From an uncultured Christensenellaceae bacterium (GTDB lineage Bacteria; Bacillota; Clostridia; Christensenellales; UBA3700): 64,000 nucleotides of DNA. The position numbers were made by a program, and so were the translations under genes. Position 1 is the stretch's first letter. Every line of letters begins with the position of its first letter. This document shows, one piece after another, positions 17,078 to 25,978 of the stretch. The notes beneath the pieces were generated by a model that did not search any database, was not told the DNA's origin, and worked only from the letters and a program-made list of their open reading frames with translations. The DNA lies in the NCBI GenBank assembly GCA_944380305.1, contig CALWHF010000003.1, positions 1 to 64,000 of the forward strand, given 5' to 3'.

Positions 17078-17710
17078 TTACGCTTTTCTCTTCGTCGCGA
17101 GCGACGTCAACACGGATCTCGCCTTAAGCGATTCAAATATTATCCCCGCCAAGCCCGCGCCCGTCTCTATATCGAATGTAAAGACTGTATTTTCGTATCT
17201 GAAATTGGGATACACGGCTATATCCCCTTCTTTTACCCTTATCCTGTCATACGTCGCGGCATTCAGTGTGCTGAGCGCAGCACCTATCGTCGCAGCAACA
17301 AGCGACGTTGACATACTGTCCCCCGTGCCTACGGTCAGATATGCTCTCAATTTCTTCAGCTTGATTTTTCCGACGCCCGCCAGCACGTCGCATACCGTTG
17401 CGATCCTGTCTGCTATTCCCGTTTTTACTTCGGCGTTCTTATCGCTTTCTCCTGACTTTTCTCCGCTTTCGCCGTTATTTGCCGACATTTTCACTTTTTT
17501 CAGATCTTTTGAGTTTGTCTGACTGTAAAAGTCGCCCCCGCATTCGAATACCCTGTATCTGAGCATATGGATATTCGCAATTGCGAACACGTCAACCACG
17601 AAAATGCCGCTTGCCAGATCGAAATACCCCTGCACGCGCACCCCGACGATAAGAAAAGCCGCAATTATCGCGGCAGTTGCCGCAACAACAATCAATATCG
17701 CATAGACCAT
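17078..17710 (-). CDS. DUF2953 membrane protein (YtfI-like)
   Basis: A 210-residue protein: one N-terminal transmembrane helix (about 2-24), a Lys/Ser/Glu-rich linker around 70-95, and a conserved C-terminal half including GTGDSMSTSLVAATIGA and IAVYPNFRYENTVFTFDIETG, the DUF2953 hallmarks. Function is unknown; linkage to gerW and, in other Firmicutes, to sporulation genes suggests a spore or envelope role. There is no Shine-Dalgarno before the ATG; a TATAAT lies only 3 nt upstream, so the start or promoter assignment is not secure. Confidence 0.75.
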   Translation of the reverse strand: MVYAILIVVAATAAIIAAFLIVGVRVQGYFDLASGIFVVDVFAIANIHMLRYRVFECGGDFYSQTNSKDLKKVKMSANNGESGEKSGESDKNAEVKTGIADRIATVCDVLAGVGKIKLKKLRAYLTVGTGDSMSTSLVAATIGAALSTLNAATYDRIRVKEGDIAVYPNFRYENTVFTFDIETGAGLAGIIFESLKARSVLTSLATKRKA

Positions 17711-18090
17711 ATCATTATAGTGCGCAAGTTGCCGCTAATTATGTAAAAAGTCGTCTCCGACAATGCATGACAGACCGAACGCCGTGTTTTGCCCCGCTCG
17801 AAAGGAAATCCGAAGTTTTCCGATCCGACACAAAAAGCAAATTATTGCGTAACGCCGTCATTTAACGCGTATTCCGCGACGATCGTCACGGCTTACCGTA
17901 TCAATGCACGCCCGACGCGTCTTTATCGTTAAAATGCTGATTTATGTTTGCAGTTATTATTTTGCCTTTGATCATCTGCCTGGCGATCGTTCCGCAAACA
18001 AATTCGACGAACGAGTCTCAACGGAAGTTTGCAAAAAAAAGCGCGTCTATAAAGACGCGCACGATACGTTCGACAAATATCGGTTCACGA
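17711..18090. other. Non-coding region with one terminator
   Basis: Apart from the terminator at 18033-18060 I see no gene or structured RNA here. Short open frames exist but lack ribosome-binding sites and recognisable sequence. Confidence 0.6.
18033..18060 (-). terminator. Terminator after the cyclophilin-like lipoprotein gene
   Basis: Leftward transcript: GCGCGTCT pairs with AGACGCGC (18041-18048/18053-18060) around a 4-nt loop and is followed by eight U. Confidence 0.85.
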
Positions 18091-18777
18091 TCATCCGTCG
18101 TATCTTGAAACCGTCAATACGAGTTTTCCTTCTCCCGATAATACCGCAATAAGCGAATCTCCCGACATTCTGCCGAGCTTCGTATACGAATACGACGTGG
18201 TAAAACTCTCGTAAAAGAATACCAGACAATCCTTTCCCCAAAGCATAATATCTCCCGACTCTATACGTCCGACGCTTTGCGGAGAGGTCGGCAGACTGAA
18301 ACCGAGATAGGAATATTTTTCATGCGGCATATCGCTCATATCGAGTTTCAGAGGCAATTCCGAGTACAAAGCCCTTGCGGCACCGTTGTCATACAGTTCG
18401 GCGTAAAAAGTCTCGTCAAGCCCGTCAACGACAATCTTTATCTTCATATTTTCGCCGTCTCCTTCGTCTTTGCCGCCTGCTCCTTCGTCAGAATTGTCTC
18501 CGCTTTGCGATAGATCGGGGATATTCTGCTTTTCGTTGCCGTTCTCTCCCGAACATCCCGCGAAAAGCGTGCAAGTCACCGTTATCGCCGCAACGACGAG
18601 AAAGACGTGGTCGCCACATACAATCTGCTGTACAACGCGTCGCTTATGGTCGAGCAAGGCATCGGATACGCGGTCGGTCTCGACAGGATAATAAACGTCA
18701 GCGGAGACAGCCCGCTGAAGTTTCTGCCGTTCGACCCGCCTCTCGAAACGCACCTCGACGTTGCCTGGAAAAAACAC
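18091..18777 (-). CDS. Cyclophilin-like domain lipoprotein with rearranged 5' end
   Basis: The open frame is 228 codons, but only about residues 58-228 look native. A hydrophobic signal (about 58-71) leads to lipobox LFAGC with Cys75, then a Ser/Gly/Asp linker (76-110), then a compact domain from residue 111 (MKIKIVVDG ... LYSELPLKLDMS ... ESGDIMLWGKDCLVFFYE) typical of the bacterial cyclophilin-like fold (COG2164), whose function is unknown. Residues 1-57 are antisense to a LysR fragment and the signal peptide lacks its own Met and basic n-region. The only start in frame is a GTG without a ribosome-binding site. The gene was probably beheaded by a deletion near 18604; it may be a pseudogene. 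Confidence 0.6.
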   Translation of the reverse strand: MFFPGNVEVRFERRVERQKLQRAVSADVYYPVETDRVSDALLDHKRRVVQQIVCGDHVFLVVAAITVTCTLFAGCSGENGNEKQNIPDLSQSGDNSDEGAGGKDEGDGENMKIKIVVDGLDETFYAELYDNGAARALYSELPLKLDMSDMPHEKYSYLGFSLPTSPQSVGRIESGDIMLWGKDCLVFFYESFTTSYSYTKLGRMSGDSLIAVLSGEGKLVLTVSRYDG

Positions 18778-18843
18778 TGCGAGCTTTCACGAGCGGCAAG
18801 CGCGTTCCTCTTATCTCTGCAACAAGTCGTAAAAAGCGCATAA
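18607..18843 (+). pseudogene. C-terminal remnant of a LysR-family regulator
   Basis: Reading rightward, 78 codons match the end of a LysR-type substrate-binding domain: VATYNLLYNASLMVEQGIGY, then LDRIINVSGDSPLKFLPFDP and WKKHCELSRAASAFL, ending in a stop right before a terminator. The helix-turn-helix and most of the effector domain, about 220 residues, are missing. The preserved frame and stop suggest a recent loss. Its left end abuts the signal-peptide region of the opposing lipoprotein gene, so both genes were cut by the same event. Confidence 0.8.
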
Positions 18844-18871
18844 AAAAACAGGCTTTTCAGCCTGTTTTTTT
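18842..18871. terminator. Bidirectional terminator
   Basis: ACAGGCT/AGCCTGT stem (18848-18854/18859-18865) flanked by A7 on the left and T7 on the right, so it can stop both the LysR remnant transcript and the scpAB transcript. Confidence 0.85.
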
Positions 18872-18891
18872 GTTTAGATCAGATTATATTT

Positions 18892-19734
18892 TCATTCGTC
18901 GTCTTCGTCATCCGACTCGGCGATCTCTTCTGCAACCGACGTCCCGACCGCATCCGCGTCGTCTTCGTCGTCATCGTCGGATGCCGCCGCGTCGAGATAA
19001 TCGTCGTCTCCTTCGACGAACGTGACTTCTTCTCCCTCGAGAAAATCGGGGCTTTGCGTCGAGTCGAAATACTTGTCGAATTCCTTTTCGTGACGCTGAC
19101 GCTCGAGCTCGCGGGCTTTCGCTTTTTCTTCCGCCTCTTCGAAAGTATCCGCGATGTCGACTTCTCTGTACAGCCCTTCACTGGGACGGTTGTAGTTGCC
19201 GAGCACGACGAGCCTGTCGAGTATCTCTTTGTAATCGGGCAATTCGTCCAGGCTGCGCAGACCGAAACGCTTGAGAAACTGGTCGGTCGTGATATAAAGC
19301 ATAGGTCTACCGGGGGTGTCTCTTCTGCCATGAGCCTCGATGAGTCCCACTCTGAGCAACGTCGTTATCGCGTAGTCCGCGCTTCTGCCTCCTCTTATAT
19401 CCTCTATTTCGCCTCTTGTGACGGGTTGCTTGTATGCGATTATCGCCATGACCTCGAGGAGCGCGCGCGAAAGCTCTCTTTCCTTGACGGGTTTCAAAGC
19501 CGCAGCGACGATCTCGCCGTATTCCTTATTGGACGCGAACTGAACCTTGTCGCCTATACATAGCAGGACTATCCCGCAAGGATCCTGATATTTCTGTTCA
19601 AGCCCCTTGATAGCGTCGTTCAGCTCCTTTCTCGTCACCTCGGGCGGCAGTTTGCTCATGATGTCAGAACGCTTTATCGCAACGCCCGCCGCAAATATTA
19701 TCGCCTCGACGATATGTATCAGATTATTCGTCAT
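18892..19734 (-). CDS. scpB: Segregation and condensation protein B
   Basis: A 280-residue SMC-complex partner (two winged-helix domains, about 1-180) that binds ScpA and helps chromosome condensation. Visible family segments are EAIIFAAGVAIKRSDI, the LLEVMAIIAYKQPVTRGEIEDIRG helix pair (quoted in part) and LITGRRDTPGRP-like GRRDTPGRPMLY. The family is usually about 190-200 residues; here an extra 80-residue highly acidic tail (Asp/Glu runs) is present and probably disordered. It overlaps scpA by 11 nt. Confidence 0.95.
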   Translation of the reverse strand: MTNNLIHIVEAIIFAAGVAIKRSDIMSKLPPEVTRKELNDAIKGLEQKYQDPCGIVLLCIGDKVQFASNKEYGEIVAAALKPVKERELSRALLEVMAIIAYKQPVTRGEIEDIRGGRSADYAITTLLRVGLIEAHGRRDTPGRPMLYITTDQFLKRFGLRSLDELPDYKEILDRLVVLGNYNRPSEGLYREVDIADTFEEAEEKAKARELERQRHEKEFDKYFDSTQSPDFLEGEEVTFVEGDDDYLDAAASDDDDEDDADAVGTSVAEEIAESDDEDDE

Positions 19735-20530
19735 ATTTGTCCTCCGTCTTGGTCAGCTCCCCGAGATCTACGGGTTTTCCGTCCGCATCCTCGTTTATCG
19801 TGAGCACGATGTCCTTGTAAAAATTCTCCTGAGTCGCCGTAAGGTATTGTTTTTTCATAAGTTCCAGAAGTGCCTGGAAAGTCGTGATTATCTCCACTCT
19901 GGACGCGTCTTCTTTGTAAAGATCTGAAAATTTGACCGTCTTTTTCTCCTGCAATACGGTAGAAATTAGCGTGATCTTCTCGCTGACGGTAAATTTGTCC
20001 TTCTTGATCTTCTTTATCGCCATCTGCTGCTCTTCTTTGGTAAAGCGCAGGAAAACCTGACCGTAGGAGTCTATCAGTTTGCCGAGGTCGAAACTCTTTA
20101 TTACTATATCCGCGTCCTCGTCGGTATACATCGGCTCGCGGTAATACTGGTTGAGGACCTCGATGCGCGCCATCTTGTCCGCCTGCTCCTTGAACATCGA
20201 ATATATGATGAGCTGACGGCGCAGTTCTTCCTGCGGATCGTATTCTTCGTCCTCTTCCTCTTCGACGACTTCCTGCGGCAGAAGCGCGCGCGATTTGAGC
20301 TGCAAAAGCGTTGCCGCCATCAACAAAAAGTCGCTGGCAAGATCCATATCCACGGTATCGATCTGATCCATGTAAGCGAGATACTGACTCGTCACGTCGG
20401 ATATGCGGCAGGTCATTATATCCAGTTTCTGTTCGTTTATGAGCGTACACAAAAGATCCAGCGAACCTTCGAAGTCCGCCAGTTTGAGTGGCACTACGTC
20501 GCTTGCATGATACTCGTAAAATCCTGCCAT
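19724..20530 (-). CDS. scpA: Segregation and condensation protein A
   Basis: A 268-residue kleisin that bridges SMC heads. The N-terminal helical domain begins LKLADFEGSLDLLCTLINEQ and continues with VTSQYLAYMDQ and the FLLMAATLLQLKSRALLP helix; the C-terminal winged helix lies near 195-245. Size and layout are typical. It sits 7 nt after the M50 protease gene and overlaps scpB, in a conserved lysA/M50/scpA/scpB string. Ribosome-binding site AGAGGT. Confidence 0.95.
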   Translation of the reverse strand: MAGFYEYHASDVVPLKLADFEGSLDLLCTLINEQKLDIMTCRISDVTSQYLAYMDQIDTVDMDLASDFLLMAATLLQLKSRALLPQEVVEEEEDEEYDPQEELRRQLIIYSMFKEQADKMARIEVLNQYYREPMYTDEDADIVIKSFDLGKLIDSYGQVFLRFTKEEQQMAIKKIKKDKFTVSEKITLISTVLQEKKTVKFSDLYKEDASRVEIITTFQALLELMKKQYLTATQENFYKDIVLTINEDADGKPVDLGELTKTEDKYDE

Positions 20531-20537
20531 ATTACCT

Positions 20538-21266
20538 CTATAACGCGAATATCGCGTTGAATATCGACTGCATCATGTTTATTATCGCGTTCATATAAAG
20601 CCCGAGTACGTCCAGATAAGGTGAAATGTATCCGAGCACCGTGCTCAGCACGAGAAGTCCTATCAGAAGAAAAGAACCGTATCTGTAATTGAACGCAACG
20701 TATCTGTTGTCGGGTTTTGCCAGCGTTTCGACCACGCGGAAGCCGTCGAGCGGATACACGGGAATAAGATTGAACGCCATCAGCGTCAGATTTATCAGCA
20801 CTATATACTGCAGCAGATACGCGAAATAAAAATACGCGTAATATCCCGCGGAATATATTTCTATATTTGCCGCCGCCCCTTTTGTAGCGAAGACGTACAG
20901 AGCGAATAGTCCCGTAGCGACGAACGCTATGAGCAAATTGCATATTACTCCTGCAAGAGATACAGTCAGCATGCCTTTCTTGTAATCTCTGAAACGCGTC
21001 GGATTTATCGGTACGGGTTTTGCCCAGCCGAAACCTACGACCGCCAACATCAGAAATCCGAGCGGATCGAAATGTTTTACGGGATTGACATTGAGCCTTC
21101 CCGCGAGTTTGGCCGTATCGTCGCCGTTCCAGTACGCAACGATGCCGTGCGCAAACTCGTGCATGATTATCGCGATAAGCAACGCAGGCAGATAAGCGAG
21201 AATGGATATAAAAACCAGTCTCTTGTCCGACGCAGTCGCAAGTTGTCTTATCAATGATATAAGCAT
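20538..21266 (-). CDS. Site-2 protease family (M50) membrane metalloprotease
   Basis: A 242-residue polytopic membrane protein with the zinc-binding HEFAH (His36-Glu37...His40) and a distal NLIPVYPLDGFRV motif supplying the third ligand Asp. Five or six hydrophobic segments are visible. This compact S2P subgroup (YwhC-like) cuts within membranes; its substrates are unknown. The start shares one base with the lysA stop (TGATG). Confidence 0.9.
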   Translation of the reverse strand: MLISLIRQLATASDKRLVFISILAYLPALLIAIIMHEFAHGIVAYWNGDDTAKLAGRLNVNPVKHFDPLGFLMLAVVGFGWAKPVPINPTRFRDYKKGMLTVSLAGVICNLLIAFVATGLFALYVFATKGAAANIEIYSAGYYAYFYFAYLLQYIVLINLTLMAFNLIPVYPLDGFRVVETLAKPDNRYVAFNYRYGSFLLIGLLVLSTVLGYISPYLDVLGLYMNAIINMMQSIFNAIFAL

Positions 21267-22585
21267 CAGTCTATATACTCCAAAGAAACGTCGTTCCTGA
21301 CAAGATCCTCGTAGGTCTGCGGCTTGACCGCATACGCGCTTTTGCCGTCCTTTACGAATACGACGGGCGGGATCGGGTTGCGGTTGTAATTGCTGGACAT
21401 CGAATAGTTGTACGCGCCCGTGGTAAATACCGCGATAATATCCCCGCGTTTAGCCTGTGGAAGCGCGACGTCTTTGAGGATTATATCCCCGCTCTCACAG
21501 CACTTGCCCGCAACGGATACGATCTCGGTCGCCTTCTCCGTCGCGCGGTTCGCTATAACCGCATCGTATTTCGCGTCGTAAAGCGCGGGACGTATGTTGT
21601 CCGTCATACCGCCGTCTATAGCGAGATATTTCCTTACGCCTTTTATATCCTTTATCGCACCGACCGAATAGAGCGTAACGCCCGCCTCTCCGACTATCGA
21701 CCGACCCGGTTCTATCATGAAGAACGGCTTTTTGATGCCCTTCTTCTCCACCGCGGTCTTGAGAGACGAAGTCAGAAGCGCGACGTAATCGCAGTATTCC
21801 GCGACGTCGTACTTCGGATCGTCGCCGCTGTAATAGACGCCGAAACCTCCGCCGAAGTTGAGTTCGTCCACTTCGATGCCTCTCTTTTTCAGCTCAGCAA
21901 CGTAGTCGGTGACGACGTCTACTGCGAGCGCAAACGCCTGCTTGTCAAATATCTGCGAACCTATATGGCAATGAAGTCCCGCAAAACGCAGATTTTTCTT
22001 GGTCAATATCTTGTCTATCGCCTCGTCCGCATAGCCGTTCTTTACGCCGAAACCGAATTTGGAATCCACCTTCGCGGTCTGAATGAAAGAATGAGTATGC
22101 GCCTCCACGCCCGGATTGACGCGCACGATGACTTTCTGCACCTTTCCTTTTTCGCCGCATATCCCGTCGAGAAGATCTATTTCGTCGAAACTGTCGACCA
22201 CAAAAGTGCCGACCCCCGTCTGCAAAGCGAGTTCTATCTCGGATACCAGCTTGTTATTGCCGTGGAAATATGCCTTTTTCATATCGAACCCGACGGAGTC
22301 AGCCGTATATATCTCCCCGCCGGATACGACGTCGATATACATGTTTTCCTGTTTTGCGATCTCGTATATCGCCTTGCAGGAAAAAGCCTTGGAAGCGTAC
22401 GCTACGCCGCCCTCGCCGTATGTTCTTTCCACCGTCTCTCTGAAAGCGCGGCAGACCTGTCTGATATAACTTTCGTCCATAACGTAAAGCGGAGTGCCGT
22501 ATTTTGCAACGAGATCGACCGCGTCCACGCCGCCTATCTGAAGATGACCTTTGCCGTTTACGTTCATTGTATCTCTGTAATTCAT
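21266..22585 (-). CDS. lysA: Diaminopimelate decarboxylase
   Basis: A 439-residue PLP enzyme of the alanine-racemase-like fold that converts meso-DAP to lysine. The PLP lysine is Lys66 in YASKAF; HCHIGSQI and GGGFGVYYSGDD are the other cofactor loops, and the CESGDIILKD segment near the C-terminus contributes the conserved active-site Cys. AGGAG precedes the ATG. Its own promoter is seen upstream; no lysine (L-box) riboswitch elements could be recognised in the short leader. Confidence 0.95.
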   Translation of the reverse strand: MNYRDTMNVNGKGHLQIGGVDAVDLVAKYGTPLYVMDESYIRQVCRAFRETVERTYGEGGVAYASKAFSCKAIYEIAKQENMYIDVVSGGEIYTADSVGFDMKKAYFHGNNKLVSEIELALQTGVGTFVVDSFDEIDLLDGICGEKGKVQKVIVRVNPGVEAHTHSFIQTAKVDSKFGFGVKNGYADEAIDKILTKKNLRFAGLHCHIGSQIFDKQAFALAVDVVTDYVAELKKRGIEVDELNFGGGFGVYYSGDDPKYDVAEYCDYVALLTSSLKTAVEKKGIKKPFFMIEPGRSIVGEAGVTLYSVGAIKDIKGVRKYLAIDGGMTDNIRPALYDAKYDAVIANRATEKATEIVSVAGKCCESGDIILKDVALPQAKRGDIIAVFTTGAYNYSMSSNYNRNPIPPVVFVKDGKSAYAVKPQTYEDLVRNDVSLEYID

Positions 22586-22606
22586 ATTTTTCTCCTATAT
22601 TATAAA

Positions 22607-22635
22607 ATTTTAACAAAAACACGACGTCAAGTCAA
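22607..22635 (-). promoter_or_regulatory. Promoter of the lysA-M50-scpA-scpB unit
   Basis: Minus-strand TTGACT (22630-22635), 17-nt spacer, TAAAAT (22607-22612), giving a leader of only about 15 nt to the lysA start. Confidence 0.7.
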
Positions 22636-23295
22636 TTTTTTATAATATAAATATATTTGCTACATTGTAAGAGACTTTGCTTTATTTATGTTGAAATCTT
22701 CGCAAATTATTTAACTGTTTACGTCAGATTCACTCCGCCGTTTTTATATTATGACTGAATGCATATGATAAATAATCCCGTATAATTGTCGCACAAGATA
22801 AGATAAAAGTAATTTTTAGTATTTTATATGATTATTTAGGCTATCGTTATAATCGAATTTTTAATTATATTATATTATTTGTTAGAATATTCAAGTAAAT
22901 TTAGTTACAAATATTCTAAAATTGCAATATTAACACGCAAATTATTTCCATACAAAATATTTATTCCTTTTTTCTCTCCTTGCTTATACGATCCGATATT
23001 TTGAAAAAATAAGACTAACAAGCCTCTTACCTCGTAAATTTTATCAGAAAATCTGTCTATGTCTGAAATTTGTAATACGACTTGCTCAGCGTAAAAATAG
23101 GATAGAATATATAACTCCCCGTCTGTCCGCAATACTGCGCGAGATGCGTATCGCGTAAAATTTAGCCAAATAAAAGCACGCGTTCATCTTCCGCCCGCAG
23201 GCAATAACGGCATACTGTAATAGCATTTAGCGCAGCAGAGTAAATTTGCAACTTTACCTGTTAGTATTGTCTCTGTACTGCACGCGACGATAAAC

Positions 23296-23323
23296 AACAA
23301 AAAGGCGCGACATTCGCCGCGCC
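23296..23323 (-). terminator. Terminator after dacF
   Basis: Leftward transcript: GGCGCG/CGCGCC stem (23304-23309/23318-23323) followed by TTTTTGTTG, about 20 nt after the dacF stop. Confidence 0.85.
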
Positions 23324-23341
23324 GTATTTCGCCGTATTGTC

Positions 23342-24514
23342 TTACCACTTGCCGGCAAGATCCTTTATGATGTCCCATATTGTCGCTCTGGGAACGTCGC
23401 TGTCGCTTACGAGATCGAAATAATATACCTTGCCTTCGTGCGTGATCTTGATCTTGCCTATCACGTCGCCTTTGCTTATCGGAGCTTTTACTTTGTCGGG
23501 CATTTCGTACTCTATCTTCACTTCGTCGCCCTGCTTTATTAATATCGACGCGTCTGTTGCGGCTACGGGAGTCATAGTCTTTACTCTGCTTCTTTCAACC
23601 ACCACGCTTCTATCTATTTTTTCACCCTTTTTGCATACGGTCTGATTTCTGAAATTCGCAAAGGTGTAATTGAACAACTTGCAAGCTTCTGCAAATCTCG
23701 ACTTGCTGTCGTCTGCACCTATCACCGTTGCTACGGTCTTAATTCCGTTTCTTTCGGCACAAGCAGATACGCAGAATTTCGCGCTGTCTGTAAATCCCGT
23801 CTTGCCGCCTATGCACCCCTGATAACTCCTTATCAGCTTGTTGGTATTGGTCAGAGTCGTGACTCTGCCCGACGGATGAGTGAATTCCTCAGTCCATATA
23901 TCAGAATAATCGTGATATTTTTCGTGCCCGATAAGCTCTCTCGTCATCGTATTGACGTCGCGCGCCGTGGAATATTGCTCGTTTTCAGAAGGAAGTCCCG
24001 TCGGATTCGCAAACTTAGTATTTGTCATGCCTAGCTCCGCGGCTTTGTCATTCATTTCGGCAACAAATCCTTCCGCGCTGCCGCTTACAGTCTCCGCCAG
24101 TGCTACCGCGGCGTCGTTTGCAGACGCGACGATAACGCCTTTTATCAGATCGTCGACCTTGTATTTCTCGTGAGCGTCGAGAAACATCTGACTTCCGCCC
24201 ATGGACGATGCGTATTCGGATACCGTCACGGTATCGTCAAGTCCTATCTTCCCCGCCTCTATTGCATCGAACACAAGGTTTGCTGTCATTATTTTGACCA
24301 TGCTTGCTATCTCGTGTCTGCTGTCGGCATTCTGCGAAAACAGTTCCGCTCCCGTCGCGTAGTCGGAAAGATACGCCGAATGGCAGTTTACAGAAAACGC
24401 ATTCACATCTGCGGTTGCGACCGTCTCTAGGTCTTCGCTTGCAAACGCCGCCCCCGAACATATCGCCACCGCGAGCGCGAGCAATGCTGAAATAATCAAC
24501 AATTTTTTCTTCAT
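23342..24514 (-). CDS. dacF: D-alanyl-D-alanine carboxypeptidase (DacF-like)
   Basis: A 390-residue secreted serine DD-carboxypeptidase. A cleavable signal peptide (1-25, ending AAFAS) is followed by the catalytic domain with S71-M-V-K74, S131-A-N133 and K238-T-G240, then a PBP5-type C-terminal beta domain (about 290-370) and a short amphipathic tail for membrane contact. Linkage to deoB matches B. subtilis, where drm (deoB), pupG and dacF are neighbours and dacF is forespore-expressed. Ribosome-binding site AGAGGTGA. Confidence 0.92.
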   Translation of the reverse strand: MKKKLLIISALLALAVAICSGAAFASEDLETVATADVNAFSVNCHSAYLSDYATGAELFSQNADSRHEIASMVKIMTANLVFDAIEAGKIGLDDTVTVSEYASSMGGSQMFLDAHEKYKVDDLIKGVIVASANDAAVALAETVSGSAEGFVAEMNDKAAELGMTNTKFANPTGLPSENEQYSTARDVNTMTRELIGHEKYHDYSDIWTEEFTHPSGRVTTLTNTNKLIRSYQGCIGGKTGFTDSAKFCVSACAERNGIKTVATVIGADDSKSRFAEACKLFNYTFANFRNQTVCKKGEKIDRSVVVERSRVKTMTPVAATDASILIKQGDEVKIEYEMPDKVKAPISKGDVIGKIKITHEGKVYYFDLVSDSDVPRATIWDIIKDLAGKW

Positions 24515-24547
24515 ACTTCACCTCTTCGTATAAGATTGGATTTAGTA

Positions 24548-24578
24548 TAAGAAAACGCGCCGCAATTATACGGCGCGT
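24548..24578 (-). terminator. Terminator downstream of deoB
   Basis: A perfect 8-bp stem ACGCGCCG/CGGCGCGT (24555-24562/24571-24578) with an 8-nt loop; in the leftward transcript it is followed by TTTTCTTAT. It lies about 100 nt after the deoB stop and in front of dacF. Confidence 0.65.
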
Positions 24579-24677
24579 ATCGCAACGCATGATTTTCGTT
24601 TTCTGTCCAAGCCCCGATAAGCGTGTGTCGGCAAAACCATGAAATGATATATCGTTCGGGCAAGCGTTGTTGAGATA

Positions 24678-25835
24678 TTATTCACTTTTCGTCAACGCGC
24701 TCACTTCTCTGACCTCGTATCCTATGCCGAAAAAGTCTGCTATAAGGCACGCTATGCGGTAAAATCCCTTCATCGTACCGAAATTCTTTGACATCTTGTT
24801 CTTTGCGTATATAAGGAGCGGCACGTTTTCTCTCGAATGATCCGTAGACGGAGTGGATGGATCGCAACCGTGATCCGCAGTTATGATCAGCATATCGTCG
24901 TCGCCGATCTTGTTCAGCAACCGTTGCAATACCGTGTCGAACGCGTTGAGACAATCGGCGTAACCTTTCACGTCGTTCCTGTGCCCGTAAAGCATGTCGA
25001 AATCTACAAAGTTGGCAAAAACCAGAGCGTCTCTTTCGGGTTTGTATTCTGTAAGCCGTTCTCCGACCTCTCTGTTACCGTGAGCAGGCAAAGCGCGGGT
25101 AATGCCGCATCCGCAGAAAATATCGTTTATTTTTCCGACGGACACGACCTCGACGCCTTTTTCGGAGAGCGCGTCAAGCACGGTCTTTGCTGGCGGCTGC
25201 AACCCGTAATCTCGCCTGTCGGGAGTGCGGTAGTAATTGCCAGAGGCGTCTTTTGAAAACGGGCGCGCGATTATCCTGCCGACGCTGTCTTCGCCGCACA
25301 TGATCGCTCTCGCCTTTTTGCAATAATCGTACAATCTGTCCAATCCGAACGTGTCTACGCTCGCGGCAATCTGAAGCACGCTGTCCGCCGACGTATAGAC
25401 TATCGGCAGCCCCGTAGTTTCGTGCTCTTTGCCCAATTCTTTTATTATCTCCGTGCCGCTCGCGGCTTTGTTTCCCAGCACGCCGCCGACTCCCCACGCC
25501 GAACAAAGTTTTTCTATGATGCGACGCGGAAATCCGTCGGGATATACGGGATACGATTCTTTGACGATGAGTCCCGCTATTTCGTAATGCCCCGTGGTCG
25601 TATCCTTACCGCGCGAGCACTCTATAAGCCTTGCATAACTCGCAAGCGGATTTTTCTCGTGAACGGCAAAGTCAAGCCCGTCTATGTTGTCTAGCCCGAG
25701 CGAATGAAGACACGGCGCGTTTACGAGCGGATATATCGCTTTGTAGGTATTGCTCCCCTCGTCTCCGAATGCCGCGGCGTCTGTCGCGCCGCCTATGCCG
25801 AGACTGTCGAGTACGATAAGATAACAGGTTTTCAT
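24678..25835 (-). CDS. deoB: Phosphopentomutase
   Basis: A 385-residue alkaline-phosphatase-superfamily mutase that interconverts (deoxy)ribose 1- and 5-phosphates for nucleoside salvage. The N-terminal metal-binding VLDSLGIGGATDA, the FVDFDMLYGHRND segment and the distal ADHGCDP with TDHSREN are all present, and length is normal. The ATG has no Shine-Dalgarno; a TATAAT ends exactly 6 nt upstream, so a leaderless transcript is predicted. It is divergent from the Spo0A-domain gene across a 140-bp region. Confidence 0.95.
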   Translation of the reverse strand: MKTCYLIVLDSLGIGGATDAAAFGDEGSNTYKAIYPLVNAPCLHSLGLDNIDGLDFAVHEKNPLASYARLIECSRGKDTTTGHYEIAGLIVKESYPVYPDGFPRRIIEKLCSAWGVGGVLGNKAASGTEIIKELGKEHETTGLPIVYTSADSVLQIAASVDTFGLDRLYDYCKKARAIMCGEDSVGRIIARPFSKDASGNYYRTPDRRDYGLQPPAKTVLDALSEKGVEVVSVGKINDIFCGCGITRALPAHGNREVGERLTEYKPERDALVFANFVDFDMLYGHRNDVKGYADCLNAFDTVLQRLLNKIGDDDMLIITADHGCDPSTPSTDHSRENVPLLIYAKNKMSKNFGTMKGFYRIACLIADFFGIGYEVREVSALTKSE

Positions 25836-25841
25836 ATTTCA

Positions 25842-25870
25842 ATTATACGATATTTTTTTCGCGCGTACAA
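25842..25870 (-). promoter_or_regulatory. Promoter giving a predicted leaderless deoB mRNA
   Basis: Minus strand: TTGTAC (25865-25870), 17-nt spacer, TATAAT (25842-25847), 6 nt, then the deoB ATG at 25835. Confidence 0.55.
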
Positions 25871-25963
25871 TACTTTTCGTGAGTTCTCCGTATTCAGGCG
25901 GCAAAACGCGTTTTTAAGCGTGTTTCTTGCAAAAAAATACATAATTCATTTCCCTCGAAGCTG

Positions 25964-25978
25964 TATAATGACTGTATG
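25964..25978 (+). promoter_or_regulatory. -10 box abutting the Spo0A-domain gene start
   Basis: Perfect TATAAT (25964-25969), then 6 nt, then ATG (25976). The expected -35 position (25941-25946) is poor, which would fit activator dependence. No Shine-Dalgarno is present. Confidence 0.5.

Larger units (their letters stand above)
22586..23341. other. AT-rich gene-free stretch
   Basis: About 750 bp. 22586-22640 is the lysA promoter and 23296-23323 the dacF terminator. The middle (22640-23150) is conspicuously more AT-rich than flanking genes. A 75-codon leftward frame (22905-23132, TTG start, no ribosome-binding site) matches nothing I recognise and is not called. It could be decayed foreign DNA. 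Confidence 0.5.

Noticed and set aside
22586..22640. Lysine riboswitch upstream of lysA
   Set aside because: The promoter leaves a leader of only about 15 nt, and no L-box core sequences are visible upstream.
22905..23132. 75-codon leftward frame in the AT-rich spacer
   Set aside because: TTG start without a ribosome-binding site and no recognisable sequence; AT-rich DNA gives such frames by chance.
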